Assembly (NCBI RefSeq): GCF_035582795.1
Contig: NC_134373.1
Location: 41,833,173 to 41,897,172 of the forward strand
DNA: 64,000 bases
Direction of reading: 5' to 3'
From: Mycteria americana
Taxonomy: Eukaryota > Chordata > Aves > Ciconiiformes > Ciconiidae
Shown here: piece by piece, positions 1-31,258 of the stretch
Numbering within the stretch: the stretch's first letter is position 1
Layout of the letters: every line of letters starts with the position of its first letter
Translations under genes and position numbers: made by a program
Notes under the pieces: generated by a model
The model's database searches: none
Told to the model about the DNA's origin: nothing
The model's input: the letters and a program-made list of their open reading frames with translations, nothing else

Positions 1-4716
<4,716 letters not shown>

Positions 4717-4892
4717 GAGAGGCTGTGCCTGAAGATGAACAGATCAGTGCAAAGGACCAGAAGAACCTGGAGCCTTGTGATAACACCCCGATTATTGACA
4801 ACATCACCCCGGTTGTTGCCAGCATCTCAACAGAGGAGAAACAGAAATATGATGAGGAGATTGCCAGTCTCTACAGACAGCTGGACGATAAG
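4717..4892 (+). CDS. KIF5C: KIF5C exon: neck/hinge to first stalk coil
   Basis: The exon encodes local residues 51-108 after completing Gly50 (G|GA). The first part ([14 protein letters not shown], then [16 protein letters not shown]) is proline- and acid-rich and is not coiled coil. It is the flexible hinge between neck and stalk that lets kinesin-1 fold. The variable hinge text is one of the better paralogue markers and matches KIF5C. Heptads resume at [20 protein letters not shown]. The donor is AAG|GTGTGA, a weaker form than at most other exons of the gene. Confidence 0.93.
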
Positions 4893-7016
4893 GTGTGAAC
4901 ATTTGGTTTGACTCCATTCTCTGGGTGCAAATGGAAAACTAAGCCAAAATGGTTGGGTGTCTCTGTATTTCTTGAACACCATGAACTGGAAAATGTCCCA
5001 AAGTTCAAAACACTATCACTGCATAAAAACAGATCTTGTCCGATAATGTCAGCTATCTGCTTCTATTCCCTCTGCAGATAGTGTTTGTGGGTATTCTCCA
5101 TGGAATCGGAGCCAAATTTGCCTTTCATTTTACGGGCTCGATACAGGGTGTTCAGCCCTCCTTTTCTTCAGTGATTTTTGTAAATACTGTACTCCCCCAG
5201 CAAACTGTAGCATCATCTCAGAGTCACAGGAGAAAGACAAAAAAGGGAGACTGTATCTTAATATTTTTAATGTATTTATTGTATATTAGAATTGTAAGGA
5301 AAATATATAACCATCTCTTGGGTCTCTTTTGTTCATGTTGTTCTAGCTGTGAACACTGCCTGGAGTGCAGGTGGCTTTTTTTTTTTAATCTATTTGCACA
5401 GCTTGAAATACATCGTTGGCACTTAAAGCTATCAGCAATACATTTACTGAGCACTTGCCATTGATAGCTTTGGCTTGTGTGAAGATAAGCGAGGGGAAAA
5501 AAGGCATACTAAAACCATTGACCGTTACGGATGAGAACAGCTTAAAAGGCTATCTAGCAAAAGTTTTCAGGATAGCTTTACACTTGAATCAAAACTTCAT
5601 TTTAACTTTCATTTGTAATTAGCAGGAAAATATCAGAAAAAAACCACCGTTTCCTTGTATATTAATATTAAATTTTGGCTGTTTCTGAATACTGAGGGAG
5701 GGAGTGGATAGTTGTGTTTAAGCCTTAACTCTGATGTGCATGAGGTCTCTCTGCACAGTCCGGTTGCACACAGCAGTGTGTTGATGGCATTCAAAATAAC
5801 AGTTAAGGTCTTTCAGAAATTACAGCTTTTCTGTGATGGAGAGTACATTCCAGTAGCAGTCTCTAGCTTTTACGTATTGATTAGAAAAAGAAAAAAAGTC
5901 AGTCATTCTTTCACTTTCCCTCATCAAAAGGAGCAAAACCCATTGAATTATTCTTGAGGGAACTGGCAGGTTTGAGTTTTACCCTAGAAAACATGGGAAG
6001 CATAACTTGGTGCGTTACTGCAGTACTATAGGAAATGAGAAGGTATTTGATCCCCAAAACAAAACCAAAATATCACCATTTGTAACTTGTTACAGTGTAG
6101 ACCATTCTTGCGTTATATCTGGGACTATTTTAATACTAGCAAATGACTTGATATCTTCTACTTGATAGCTGTATTTGCTAGCAGAAATCAATCTATTAGC
6201 ATGTTTGTCGGTGAAACATAAAATATCAATTGACTCCAACAGGATAAAAAGCAACCATTTATCTTTGTCGAGTTCCTTTAGAGAAGGATATCCGTCACAA
6301 GAACAGAGATAGACGTGGTCAGGGGCTGTGCTCGATGTGCCTCCTGTGGCGTTTGGGAGGAAGGACTCGTGCAGTGGAGTCCATCATCATTTCTCTTCTG
6401 TATTTAAGATCAGTTCCTGCCCATGAGGATGCTGTCTTAACAAGGAAGTTGAAATGCCAGTAAAATCGGATGCCTGGCTATGCATTACCTGGCAGTATTT
6501 TCTTCAAGGGCTGTGATGGAGTAGGAAAATACAAATTCTGCAGTTGAAGGGTCCAAGTTCTGTGTTGAGGTTTGAGCTTCCTCTTTCATTAATGCAGTTC
6601 AGAGCTAGCTGTAAATTGTAGATGGTTAATAAATCTGTCTCTAATGATCTCTCTTCAGCTGCAATTTGGGGACAGAGTGAGAGGGAAAGAGGGTGTGTAT
6701 GTATTTGTACACCTAGAAAACGTCACATACGTTGGCAAAGTCTCCTGCAAGTTATAAGGTGCTACTCTGACCACACCAGTGTCTTGTTTACCATCAGGGA
6801 CACCTCTGCTTAGGTATATACTAGAGACAACTGCATGTATGCATTGCTTTTACTATGTAGCTCTGCGTATATATATTTTTCATTCCTCTCATACCACTCA
6901 AACATGCACAAGGTTTGCTATGGCATTATTCTTCCTTTTCTAGAAAGGGGAAACAAAAGTGGCCAAACCAGAACTATGAAAAGAAACTAAAAATCTCCAA
7001 CCCTATTTCATTGCAG
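4893..7016 (+). other. KIF5C: KIF5C intron (2.1 kb)
   Basis: Noncoding, ending in the acceptor CCCTATTTCATTGCAG at 7016. I see no mobile element or RNA gene. Open frames such as 5036-5464 have no matching splice signals and read as random translation. Confidence 0.75.
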
Positions 7017-7085
7017 GATGATGAAATCAACCAGCAGAGCCAGCTGGCTGAGAAACTAAAGCAACAAATGTTGGATCAAGAGGAG
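7017..7085 (+). CDS. KIF5C: KIF5C exon: short stalk coiled-coil exon
   Basis: This 69-bp phase 0-0 exon encodes local residues 109-131, starting DDEINQQSQLAEKLKQQ. It is purely heptad-type coiled coil and one of the smallest exons of the gene. The donor is GAGGAG|GTAAAA. Because the exon is symmetrical in phase, skipping it would keep the frame and remove 23 residues, just over three heptads. Confidence 0.92.
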
Positions 7086-12020
<4,935 letters not shown>

Positions 12021-12167
12021 AGTGCCCTGACAGCAACCCAGCGGGAGCTGGGCCAGTTGCAGGAGCTCAGTAATCATCAGAAGAAGAGAGCTACAGAAAT
12101 CTTGAACTTGCTGCTTAAGGACCTGGGAGAGATTGGAGGAATCATTGGTACTAATGATGTTAAAACA
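12021..12167 (+). CDS. KIF5C: KIF5C exon: stalk, highly conserved block
   Basis: The exon encodes local residues 201-249 (49 codons, phase 0-0). Its first part, [14 protein letters not shown], is more variable in the family. The second part ([20 protein letters not shown], then [11 protein letters not shown]) is nearly invariant in kinesin-1 and includes a glycine-rich break in the coiled coil near the middle of the stalk. The donor is ACA|GTAAGT, close to consensus. Confidence 0.94.
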
Positions 12168-14536
12168 GTAAGTTGGCTGTCTTTATCGCTTGCTCCCCAC
12201 ACCTCCTGCAATATAAAAATACTTGATGTGGAATATGTGTGATACAGCAGTCCTTCTCCCAGGACACTGCCGTTTAAATCCTGGCTAGAGCACAGGGTAA
12301 AATACTGACGAGATCTTTGTCTGGCTCAGAGATGGTCAGTGTCTGTGCACACAATTACTTTTATTCTCAGCTCAGTGTTTGGGGCCAGACTAATGCAGTC
12401 CATCTGTGTGTTGATGCATTTATTAATGGGGGGGACTGAGTTCCCCCCAAAACAATACACATGTAGCCCTACTCCTTCATTAGCTGGCATGACCCAGTGT
12501 TCCCAGAATCTGAAGAATCTTTATTGGTGAGATTTTGCTTCTGGGTGCCTACCTTTTTGTTTGAAGTTTGTCCTAAAACTGTTGTGTAGCTGAAGGTGAA
12601 CAGTTCTCAAAGCCAGAAGTCTGTATTGACGGCTGTCCAGGGCACCCGAATGAAAAGATCTGCACAGAAATTGTCTTCTGCATTCCGGTGTTTATTACCT
12701 TTCAACAGTGGCTGGCTTGATCAAAGAGCCCATGCTTTCGTGTGTGTTTCTGAACACTAGATGCTTTAAAATTACTGATTTTCAGCACTGGTAAATTTGT
12801 GCTAGGTACCACGTAAATAATTACACGACAGTAAGACCAGCTTAACTTCTGTGTATTGACTAATGACCTTTATAGAGGAAACATTGCAGAGGATCATTTT
12901 CCTCTGAAGTAAGAAGGTAAGAATGGGAGTGAAAGTGGTTGAAGCGACAGAGACCTTGGTATCTGAACGTGCCTGGAGATGGTGCAAATTTTGGCCAGCT
13001 TTGCTTTGAAATTTGCCTTCTGTCTGGCTCTTGGGTTTACAGATATGGTAGAGGAGGTAGCTACTCACTTTGTCACACTTCTGTTGTAGATGACCAAAAT
13101 GCTAAGTCTCAGAGAAGATATTTGTACGGTCATTGCTAAATGGCACATCTCTGATGGAAACTTTTCATGGCCCGGAAAGTCTTCCTGGTGATGTTAATGC
13201 CATCTTATCTGTCCATTTAAAACTACGTGAAAAAGAGCAATTGCTAAACTGGATAAGAAATTAATTTTCAAGATGTATGTAAATTCTTTGCAATGCATTC
13301 CATTTTCTTGCTTTTAGTTCACTTCTCAGTTTTTGAGCAATGAACTCTCCTGAACATTCAAAGCTAAAAGTGAGTATGTGTGGCTGGAGTGCTTTGAGTT
13401 GACTCTGAGAGTTGTGGATATCCTGCTAAAGCCCCTTTAGGTCAACAGATGCTCCAGCCCGCTCTTACTGCAGAGGACATGATCCCTGTTGTCTGATGTG
13501 GTTATGCAGATGCCAGGGCCACAAGACCAGACTTTGCTAGATGTTACAGCAACCTCTGGTGGCCGTTGTAATAGGAACTAGAAGAGGAAATCTTTGAAAA
13601 TGGAGGCAGAGGCTGTTTGATACAAATTTTTATAGTAACTAAGATGTCAGCATTTTACAGGACAGCTGTCAGTGTAACTAAGGCCAGATTGAGAAGCTTT
13701 TAGAAGAATAATTTCAAATTTGTTGGCAATTAGCATCTTCTCAAAGTGTGTCTAATTTCAGACCAGACTGAGAGTTTTGGAAGCAGTCACATTTTTTAGG
13801 CTGTTGGGAGAAGATACAGCGCATGTTACCTTCCCCTTGGCGGTGCTGGGAAAAAGGCAAAAAGCAGATGAAGTTGCCAGCCATATGCTCGCTCGAGGAG
13901 AACCTTCACAGCTTGTCAGTGGGTTACGTGAATTAAGTAGTTGAAGAAAAATCATGAAGAGAAAGACATACAAATAAGAGGCACCACGTTAAACCAGGGA
14001 AGGAAATGGTGTATAAATAGAATGATACTAATATTTCGAGACGAGATCAATTACTTTTCTCTTGCCAGGTGAGATTTCCAGACCGATGTCTGTCTTACAG
14101 CTCCTTACTGAAGAAGCACAACCCTTCAAGAGGAGACTTCTTTAAGAAGTACTTTGAAAATACTCTTCAGCTTTTAGCAGTTTGAAAGAAGGAAAAATTC
14201 CTGTGCTGGTGACATGAGAAGGTTTCTCCAAAATATGCTCTTGCCATGACGGCAGGCTTGATTACTTTAGATGTTGAACCACTAAATTGGTGAAGCACAA
14301 TGTGAGCGCAAGCCTTAATTTCTCACTTCTGAGGCTTATCAGTGAAGACTGTAAGAAAGAGAGTGGTATAACATATGTAAAGGTGACCTGAAGGTCTGTG
14401 GGTACTCCTTGAGGGCTGCTGTGCTTTCACAGAGGCTTCCTAGCTCTAGACAAGAGTTTCACAGCAGGAAGACTGCTTTGCACTGACTTACCTGTAAGAA
14501 CCACACCTTCAAGATTGCAATCTTCTGTGTGTTTAG
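12168..14536 (+). other. KIF5C: KIF5C intron (2.4 kb)
   Basis: A noncoding intron ending in CTTCTGTGTGTTTAG at 14536. I recognise no mobile element or RNA gene. The open frames (12802-13068, 13758-13973) have no support. Confidence 0.75.
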
Positions 14537-18519
<3,983 letters not shown>

Positions 18520-18841
18520 TGAGATCGTTTGTTAAGCTGATAATTAGGGTGTAATTTTGTCTTCCTGTACACAGTGTGTGCTTTCAGAAAACACTTTCAG
18601 CCTCTGTCAGAATTGCCAGCTTCTGTTAGAAAACCTGACCTCATGTAACTGAGTGACCTTTGCAATTTGAAATTAGAGAACTTGCTAGTATTGAGGTTGT
18701 GGAACATATTATGGAAAAAAGTAACTTGTAGCCTGAATATCTGAGGTGAGCGCATCTTCTGAGACCAGTTTGTAAGCTGAGCCAATGTCAAAGAGTAGAG
18801 AGGTTCAGTGGGCTGTGTTTGCTGAATCGGGCATGCCTGGG

Positions 18842-19450
18842 TGTCCTGGTTTTGGCTGGGATAGAGTTAATTTTCTTCCTAGTCACTGGTGTAGTGCTGT
18901 GTGTTGGATTTAGGATGAGAGTAATGCTGATACCACACTGATGTTTAGTTGTTGCTGAGCAGTGCTGACACTGGGCAAGGACTTTTCAGCTTCCCCTGCT
19001 CTGCCGGGCGCACAAGGAGCTGGGAGGGGGCACAGCCGGGACAGCTGACCCATACTGCCCAACGGGCTATTCCATACCATACGGCGTCACGCTCAGTATA
19101 GAAACTGGGGGAGTTGGCCAGGGGCAGCGATCGCTGCTTGGGGAGGGGCTGGGCATCGGTCAGCGGGTGGTGAGCGGTTGCATCACTTCCCCCCCCCCCC
19201 CCCTCCCCCCCCCCCCCCCGGTTATATTTCCTCTCTCTCTCTTTTGTTATTTTCCTTTTCCTTACAAATTAACAATATTATTATTTTATTTTATTTTATT
19301 TTATTCCATTCCAATTATTAAACTGTTCTTATCTCAACCCATGAGTTTTCTTACTTTTGCTCTTCTGATTCTCTCCCCCATCGCACCAGGGGGGAGGGTG
19401 AGCGAGCGGCTGCCTGGTGCTTGGTTGCCGGCTGGGGCTAAACCACTACA
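18842..19450 (+). mobile_element. Solo LTR, avian ERVL-like, sense to KIF5C
   Basis: The element starts TGTCCTGGTTTTGGCTGGG and ends GGGGCTAAACCACTACA, so it has TG...CA termini. It is flanked by a perfect 5-bp target duplication CTGGG (18837-18841 and 19451-19455), as expected for ERVL-type integration. Internal marks are a TATA-like TATAGAAA near 19099, a C-rich tract at 19189-19219, a TTTTA microsatellite near 19283-19304 and an ATTAAA poly(A)-type signal near 19317. No internal retroviral sequence remains on either side, so it is a solo LTR left by recombination. It has no coding capacity; the 105-aa frame at 19167 is a shadow. Confidence 0.92.
19189..19219. repeat. Poly-C tract inside the LTR
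   Basis: A run of about 31 bases of almost pure C, interrupted by a single T. It lies in the middle of the solo LTR. The exact length is likely to be polymorphic and prone to sequencing error. Confidence 0.9.
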
Positions 19451-20491
19451 CTGGGTTCCTCAAATCACACAAACGGAGAACTGAAATATAAGAGCCACTA
19501 TATTGTGTCCATAGTTGAGAACAGTTTTGTTATGTATGATTGAAAAATGATATTGATTCACCTCTATGTTTCTCTAATTTTTTGCCAGTGGAACTCTGCT
19601 GAAAGTCAGTTTGCTAAGTACTGAATCAGGCTACTGGGTTCAATATAATTTAGGTACTAAAATTTTATAAAAAAAGAGGCCACACCACTTTCCCAAATCA
19701 TTTGGCAAGAATTCTGACCATCTCCTAGAAATAATAATGAAACATAAACCTGTTTTCTGGTATTTTCTTCTTCCTTTGGAATGCAAAGAAGGAATGTTAG
19801 GCAATAATGTGCAAGTTGTGTTTCTGATGGAGCTGCAAATTGTGTAAAAAGAAAAATACAATTTTACAAGGATAGTGATAGAGGTTGGTCAGCTTCAGAA
19901 CTTTTACCTCCATTGTAAAAAGTTAAAGTTATTAAAACAGTTGTACAGTTATTCCTTACAGTTGGAAGAAAAAAGCAAGTTTTTATTAGCCATCTAAAGA
20001 CATGCATTGAGTTTTTCTTACTAGTTGAGATATATCTAATCCTAGAATTTAAATAACAGGGCCATGGATAAACAATTCTCAAAGGGAGAGGGTGTTTTGG
20101 GTTTTACTTCTGTCACAGGTATAGCTGTACTCTTTTTTTGGGGGAGTGTGACTAAACAGGTGAAATAATAGAGGACTGGTAAGAACAGTGTCATTCTTGG
20201 CACTAGGTATGCTAAGACCCTGGCATCACATGCAGTAGTTCTTGCAAGAAAATGAATAGAAATTGATGTACGTTTGTTGCTAAAAACTTCCTGAATGAAA
20301 CGCTTAGTTGAGTAGATGCACAGTTTTGCAATCATAGAAAGATCTCCCAGGCAGATCCTGAATTAACCTGATTTGAGAAGCTTCACTCAAACCCAGAAAG
20401 ATAGGTTGATTTAGCTGACACGTAAGAAGGAAGCTTAGCAGGGTGTTACTTGATTTCTTTCACGTATGGCTCTGGTTTTTGCACTCCGCAG

Positions 20492-20601
20492 AAGGCACTG
20501 GAGCAGCAGATGGAGAGTCACAGGGAAGCCCACCAGAAGCAGCTGTCCAGGCTGAGGGATGAAATTGAAGAGAAGCAGAAAATAATTGATGAAATCAGAG
20601 A
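20492..20601 (+). CDS. KIF5C: KIF5C exon: stalk coil before the light-chain site
   Basis: The exon encodes local residues 378-413 plus two bases of Asp414. It reads [20 protein letters not shown], followed by [16 protein letters not shown]. The segment is rich in charged heptads of coil 2 and precedes the kinesin light chain (KLC) binding segment. The donor is AGAGA|GTATGT. The longer reading to 20827 is intron read-through. Confidence 0.94.
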
Positions 20602-21444
20602 GTATGTTCACTCACTCCATCACTTTCTCTGTTCCTGTCCTGTTCTGTTACGCTGTAGGGATGTTTTGGGGTTGGTTTTGTTAGTTTTAATTGACATCTA
20701 CGTATTTCGGTGTCTTATAGAAAGTAGTGTCCTTCCATGCAACAGCCAACCCTCTAATTATTTTGCACGGTGGATTACAGTGCCTAGTTCTTTATTGTGG
20801 AGCTGTAACAAGTCCATAAAATTATAGAGAGCAACAAGAAAGAATAATGTTACACCTGCAGGTCAGTAGGTAAGAGAAGCTTGGAGAAGAATGGATTTTA
20901 AAAGATAAAAGCTTTGAGGGCCTCTTATAGCAACTAGTCCTGCCACAGACTTTCTGAGAGTCTGGGTGACTTGTATGTGTCCCATTTTCACACCCTTAAT
21001 ATTTCTTCCTGACACAGCAATGTAACTCTGTTAGTCAGATACTCCAGCACTTGAAAAAGGGAGTTCTTTGCTCCTGTACTCTTCTTTTTGTCAGTGTTCA
21101 TAAAATGTAGGCAGTCCTGATGTAGTGTTTATTCTTTCGTCATATTTATTTTGTGGCCAAAGACTAATAATAGGGAAATGAGAAACATGAGGAAGCAGGA
21201 CACAAAAATTGCACGAACAGTTTGTGTCCTTTAGGATACAGGAAGCCAGCCACTGAATTTAATTCTCCAATATTTTTAAGTATTGTTCTTCAGATTCTTT
21301 ATGCTTAATTTCTTCCAGAATTTTTCAGTAGAGAGTTACAGCTTTACTTTCTCTGTCTAACCCCATTTTGTTTATGGAGATTTACCCGCCCTTGTTTATG
21401 GGGTTCAGGACTGAGCTGTACTGACTTTTTCTTTTGCATTCCAG
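20602..21444 (+). other. KIF5C: KIF5C intron (0.84 kb)
   Basis: A short noncoding intron ending in the strong acceptor TTTTTCTTTTGCATTCCAG at 21444. It holds nothing recognisable. Confidence 0.8.
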
Positions 21445-21546
21445 TATGAATCAGAAGCTGCAACTGGAACAAGAGAAACTGAGTGCTGATTATGATAAAT
21501 TAAAAATTGAGGACCAGGAAAGAGAAATGAAACTGGAAAAGCTCAT
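21445..21546 (+). CDS. KIF5C: KIF5C exon: stalk coil
   Basis: The exon completes Asp414, encodes residues 415-447 and ends with two bases of Ile448 (AT|GTAAGT). It reads [20 protein letters not shown] then [13 protein letters not shown]. It is continuous coiled coil leading into the region that binds KLC. The exon has no useful ATG context and is too short to stand out as an open frame; it was found by matching splice sites and kinesin-1 sequence. Confidence 0.92.
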
Positions 21547-22175
21547 GTAAGTCAACAGTTTTCTCATCTGGTGTCCTTGAATATAGTGTCTTTTAACGTG
21601 TCCACAGGAAATGTCCTAGTGAGAAGCATTTGTGTTGAAATATTCATGCTGAAAATATCATTTCAGTAACAAAGCCAACATGCAGAACTAATAAATGGTT
21701 ACCAATTAGTCCATATTTTTATATCATAGAGTTTTTAATGGTGGATTTGATACTTGCCAAAAAAGATTTTTTGAGAGCTCTGATTTTATGAAATATCATA
21801 GCCGGTGTTAAACCCCTCATTCCTTAATGCACAGCAAAAACAAACAAGAAAGAAGTTGAGGGGTTTGGGTGGGTTTTTTGTTTTTTTTTTTTTTGTTTTT
21901 TAAGTAATAAATCGGATGTCTGAGTAGAAGCCTTTCCTGGAAATGAGAGAGAGAAATTCCATGTGTGGACACAAAAAATGGAGATGATGGCTCAGCCATT
22001 CCATGTGAGAAAGCTGCATATTTGGGACAGTCGAAAGCATAATTACAGATGCAAAGAGGTGTACAATTTGCTCACATCTGCAGATGTTCTACTCAAACCG
22101 AATGTTGATTGATTGTCTTCTGTCTTATATGACTTCAACATTTTTGATTTGTGTTTAATGTTGTGATCTTTCTAG
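21547..22175 (+). other. KIF5C: KIF5C intron (0.63 kb)
   Basis: Noncoding, with a T-rich run at 21877-21901. The acceptor is GTGATCTTTCTAG at 22175. Confidence 0.78.
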
Positions 22176-22236
22176 ACTGCTCAATGACAAAAGGGAACAA
22201 GCAAGAGAAGATCTTAAGGGGCTGGAGGAAACAGTG
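22176..22236 (+). CDS. KIF5C: KIF5C exon: light-chain-binding heptads, part 1
   Basis: This 61-bp exon completes Ile448 and encodes residues 449-468, LLNDKREQAREDLKGLEETV. In full-length numbering this falls near residues 771-790, within the segment known in kinesin-1 to form the four-helix contact with KLC heptads. The donor is GTG|GTATGT. It is the smallest exon in the window. I inferred it from splice sites and phase; residues at the junction (I448, where mammals usually have Leu) are conservative. Confidence 0.9.
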
Positions 22237-29169
<6,933 letters not shown>

Positions 29170-29276
29170 CCAAGCCCATCCGCCCTGGTCATTACCCAGC
29201 GTCTTCTCCAACGGCTGTCCATGCCATCCGAGGGGGAGGGATGTCAAACTCCAGCTACTATCACAACACCAAATAG
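29170..29276 (+). CDS. KIF5C: KIF5C last coding exon: IAK motif and C-terminus
   Basis: The exon completes Ala600 and encodes residues 601-634 and a TAG stop (29274-29276). [12 protein letters not shown] is the conserved kinesin-1 tail motif: the IAK residues bind the motor dimer and block ADP release in the folded, inactive state. It is followed by the conserved [14 protein letters not shown] block and then a diverged end, [11 protein letters not shown]. The lack of a longer tail argues against KIF5A. Only 6 nt after the stop there is a splice donor (GACGAAA|GTAAGA), suggesting that transcription continues into a noncoding last exon. Confidence 0.94.
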
Positions 29277-30907
29277 ACGAAAGTAAGACCAAAGTAACTT
29301 ACTCATCCGTTCTTTCACTGATCACCCAGTTTTCTTATATTTCAGTCTCGCTTTTAGAAGACCCACAGTATTTTTTTTTCTAGTTTTAGTAGGAGTCATT
29401 TGCTGATAAAACTGTGAAAATTAGTAATTTAAGTGAGGAGTGCCTTGTTAGAATGCTTTGCAAGCTGCTGGTAAGAGTTTTTATTTTAATGACTTATCAC
29501 TTAAAACTTTTTTAATAAACTAAAATGCTCTGGTATATCTGTACTGAAATTCACACACAGAGGTGTGAAACTCATGTAGTAAAAATAGACTTGCAGAGCT
29601 TCCTTCTGCCAATATACTATTCTGCTTTCTGTAACATGAAATGTTTCTGTGCTGTGATATTCCAGCCTGGGACAGGGGTAGAGCAGCTGTAAGTGGCAGC
29701 AGCAGAGAGCTCTCCAAATTTGAGTGTCACAATTTGCCAAACTTTACTTTTGTTTCTTTTGCTTTGCACTCTTATTCAGCTCTCTTTAGAAAAAAAAAAG
29801 TAAATATTTTACTTTAATTGCAAGGGCTTGAGGGTTTCTCCTAAGCAAAAAAATCTCATCCTGGACAGACGAGCAGTATATTCTCATGAGACTGCTACAT
29901 GTACCCTACCCTCCCATTTATTTCTTTAAATGCTCATTATTTCTGAGATATTTTACATCTGCTATTATTTTAGATTATAACTTTATGTTACAGGCATACT
30001 AAGAGTTGGATGGTAGTGAGTGGCTGTGAAAAGCAGCCAGTGGACTGCTAAGTTGTCCCTCCAAGTGTGGCTTTTTTCCCCTCCTCGAGGATTAATTCTG
30101 TCTTATGACTCTCTTCTGATAGTATGTGGTTTCCTTTAGGCACTCAGCATTCTTGGGTGTTTTTTTCTTTTTCTTTTTTTTTTTTTTGAGAATGTTTCAT
30201 GTCATGCATGCATGCAAACCATCCATCACGTCGCACTCAAGCTGTTATTGTGTTGTGCAGATTGTTTCTGTTCATTGTGTTTTCCATGAGCCCTGTAGCT
30301 GCAAGCAACATATTTTCGCTGTGGATGAATTAGGGCAAGTCTTTGCTGAGTGTTTTTTGTGCATTAGTTCATTCTGAACTGAAATTGGCTTTTCCATCTC
30401 ACTTGCGAGATAGCCTCTGTCTATCTACTTCATTGCTTTCCCACCTCTGTGAAAGAGCAAAGGGAAAAGAGTGTGATACAGAGGCATGTAAAATATTTCC
30501 AAACATATATCATAACAGCTGCTCTGTGGGGAAAAAAAGCTGCTACCTGTCTAAACTGGGTGGGCCTTTAATATACCATCTGCTGTGAAATTAAGTGTCA
30601 GACTCAAACAGGCCACACAATAGGTACAGGCAGATGTCAAGTGAACAAGTGTAGATTAATAAAAGTTATTAACAAAATAAATACACTTAAAACTAGATGG
30701 GTGTATAACAAGATAGGACTTTGGAAGTCAACAAAAAGCAATCGGAAGGCATAGAATACCTCTCCAATGTGTTAGATGCCGAGGTTTAGATTTGAGGGCG
30801 GTGGAGGATGAGCAGATTCAGGCCACACTTGGAACATGTTGCAGAGGAGCTCATGGACAATAGGGCTGGAGAAAAAGAAGATGGAAGATCTTAGAAGAAA
30901 CAGTTTT

Positions 30908-30944
30908 TTGGTTTAAATTTAATAATTTGGTTTAAATTTAATAA
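30908..30944. repeat. 19-bp AT-rich tandem duplication
   Basis: The unit TTGGTTTAAATTTAATAA occurs twice in a row (30908-30925 and 30927-30944), and a partial TTTAAATTTA follows near 30953. It is probably a local slippage duplication. Confidence 0.85.
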
Positions 30945-31183
30945 ATGGCACTTTAAATTTATGGTTTCTGAAATTTAGAAGAAAAAAATCTGAGAACCAA
31001 ATGGAAGCCGCACAGGTTGGAATGAAGCCATTTAAGAAGTGTGTATGTGTGGTTTTTTTCTTAATTGGCAGTAATGCTCCTTTATGGCTTTTATCAGTCT
31101 GGTTCCCTTATTGCTTGAGATTGAGTCTAACACCTGGCTGTATTATGTCTTACGTATTATATGTAAGGCAACAATTTGAAATG

Positions 31184-31258
31184 TGATGGGAGTTGGGCTC
31201 AATGATCCTTATGGGTCCCTTCCAACTCAAGATACTCCATGATTCTATTCTATGATTA
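31184..31258 (+). mobile_element. CR1 3'-end fragment
   Basis: The sequence GATGGGAGTTGGGCTCAATG, ATCCTTATGGGTCCCTTCCAACTC and ATTCTATTCTATGATT is the last 75 bp or so of a CR1 LINE in + orientation. It is heavily 5' truncated and ends in the CR1 terminal repeats. Confidence 0.9.
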
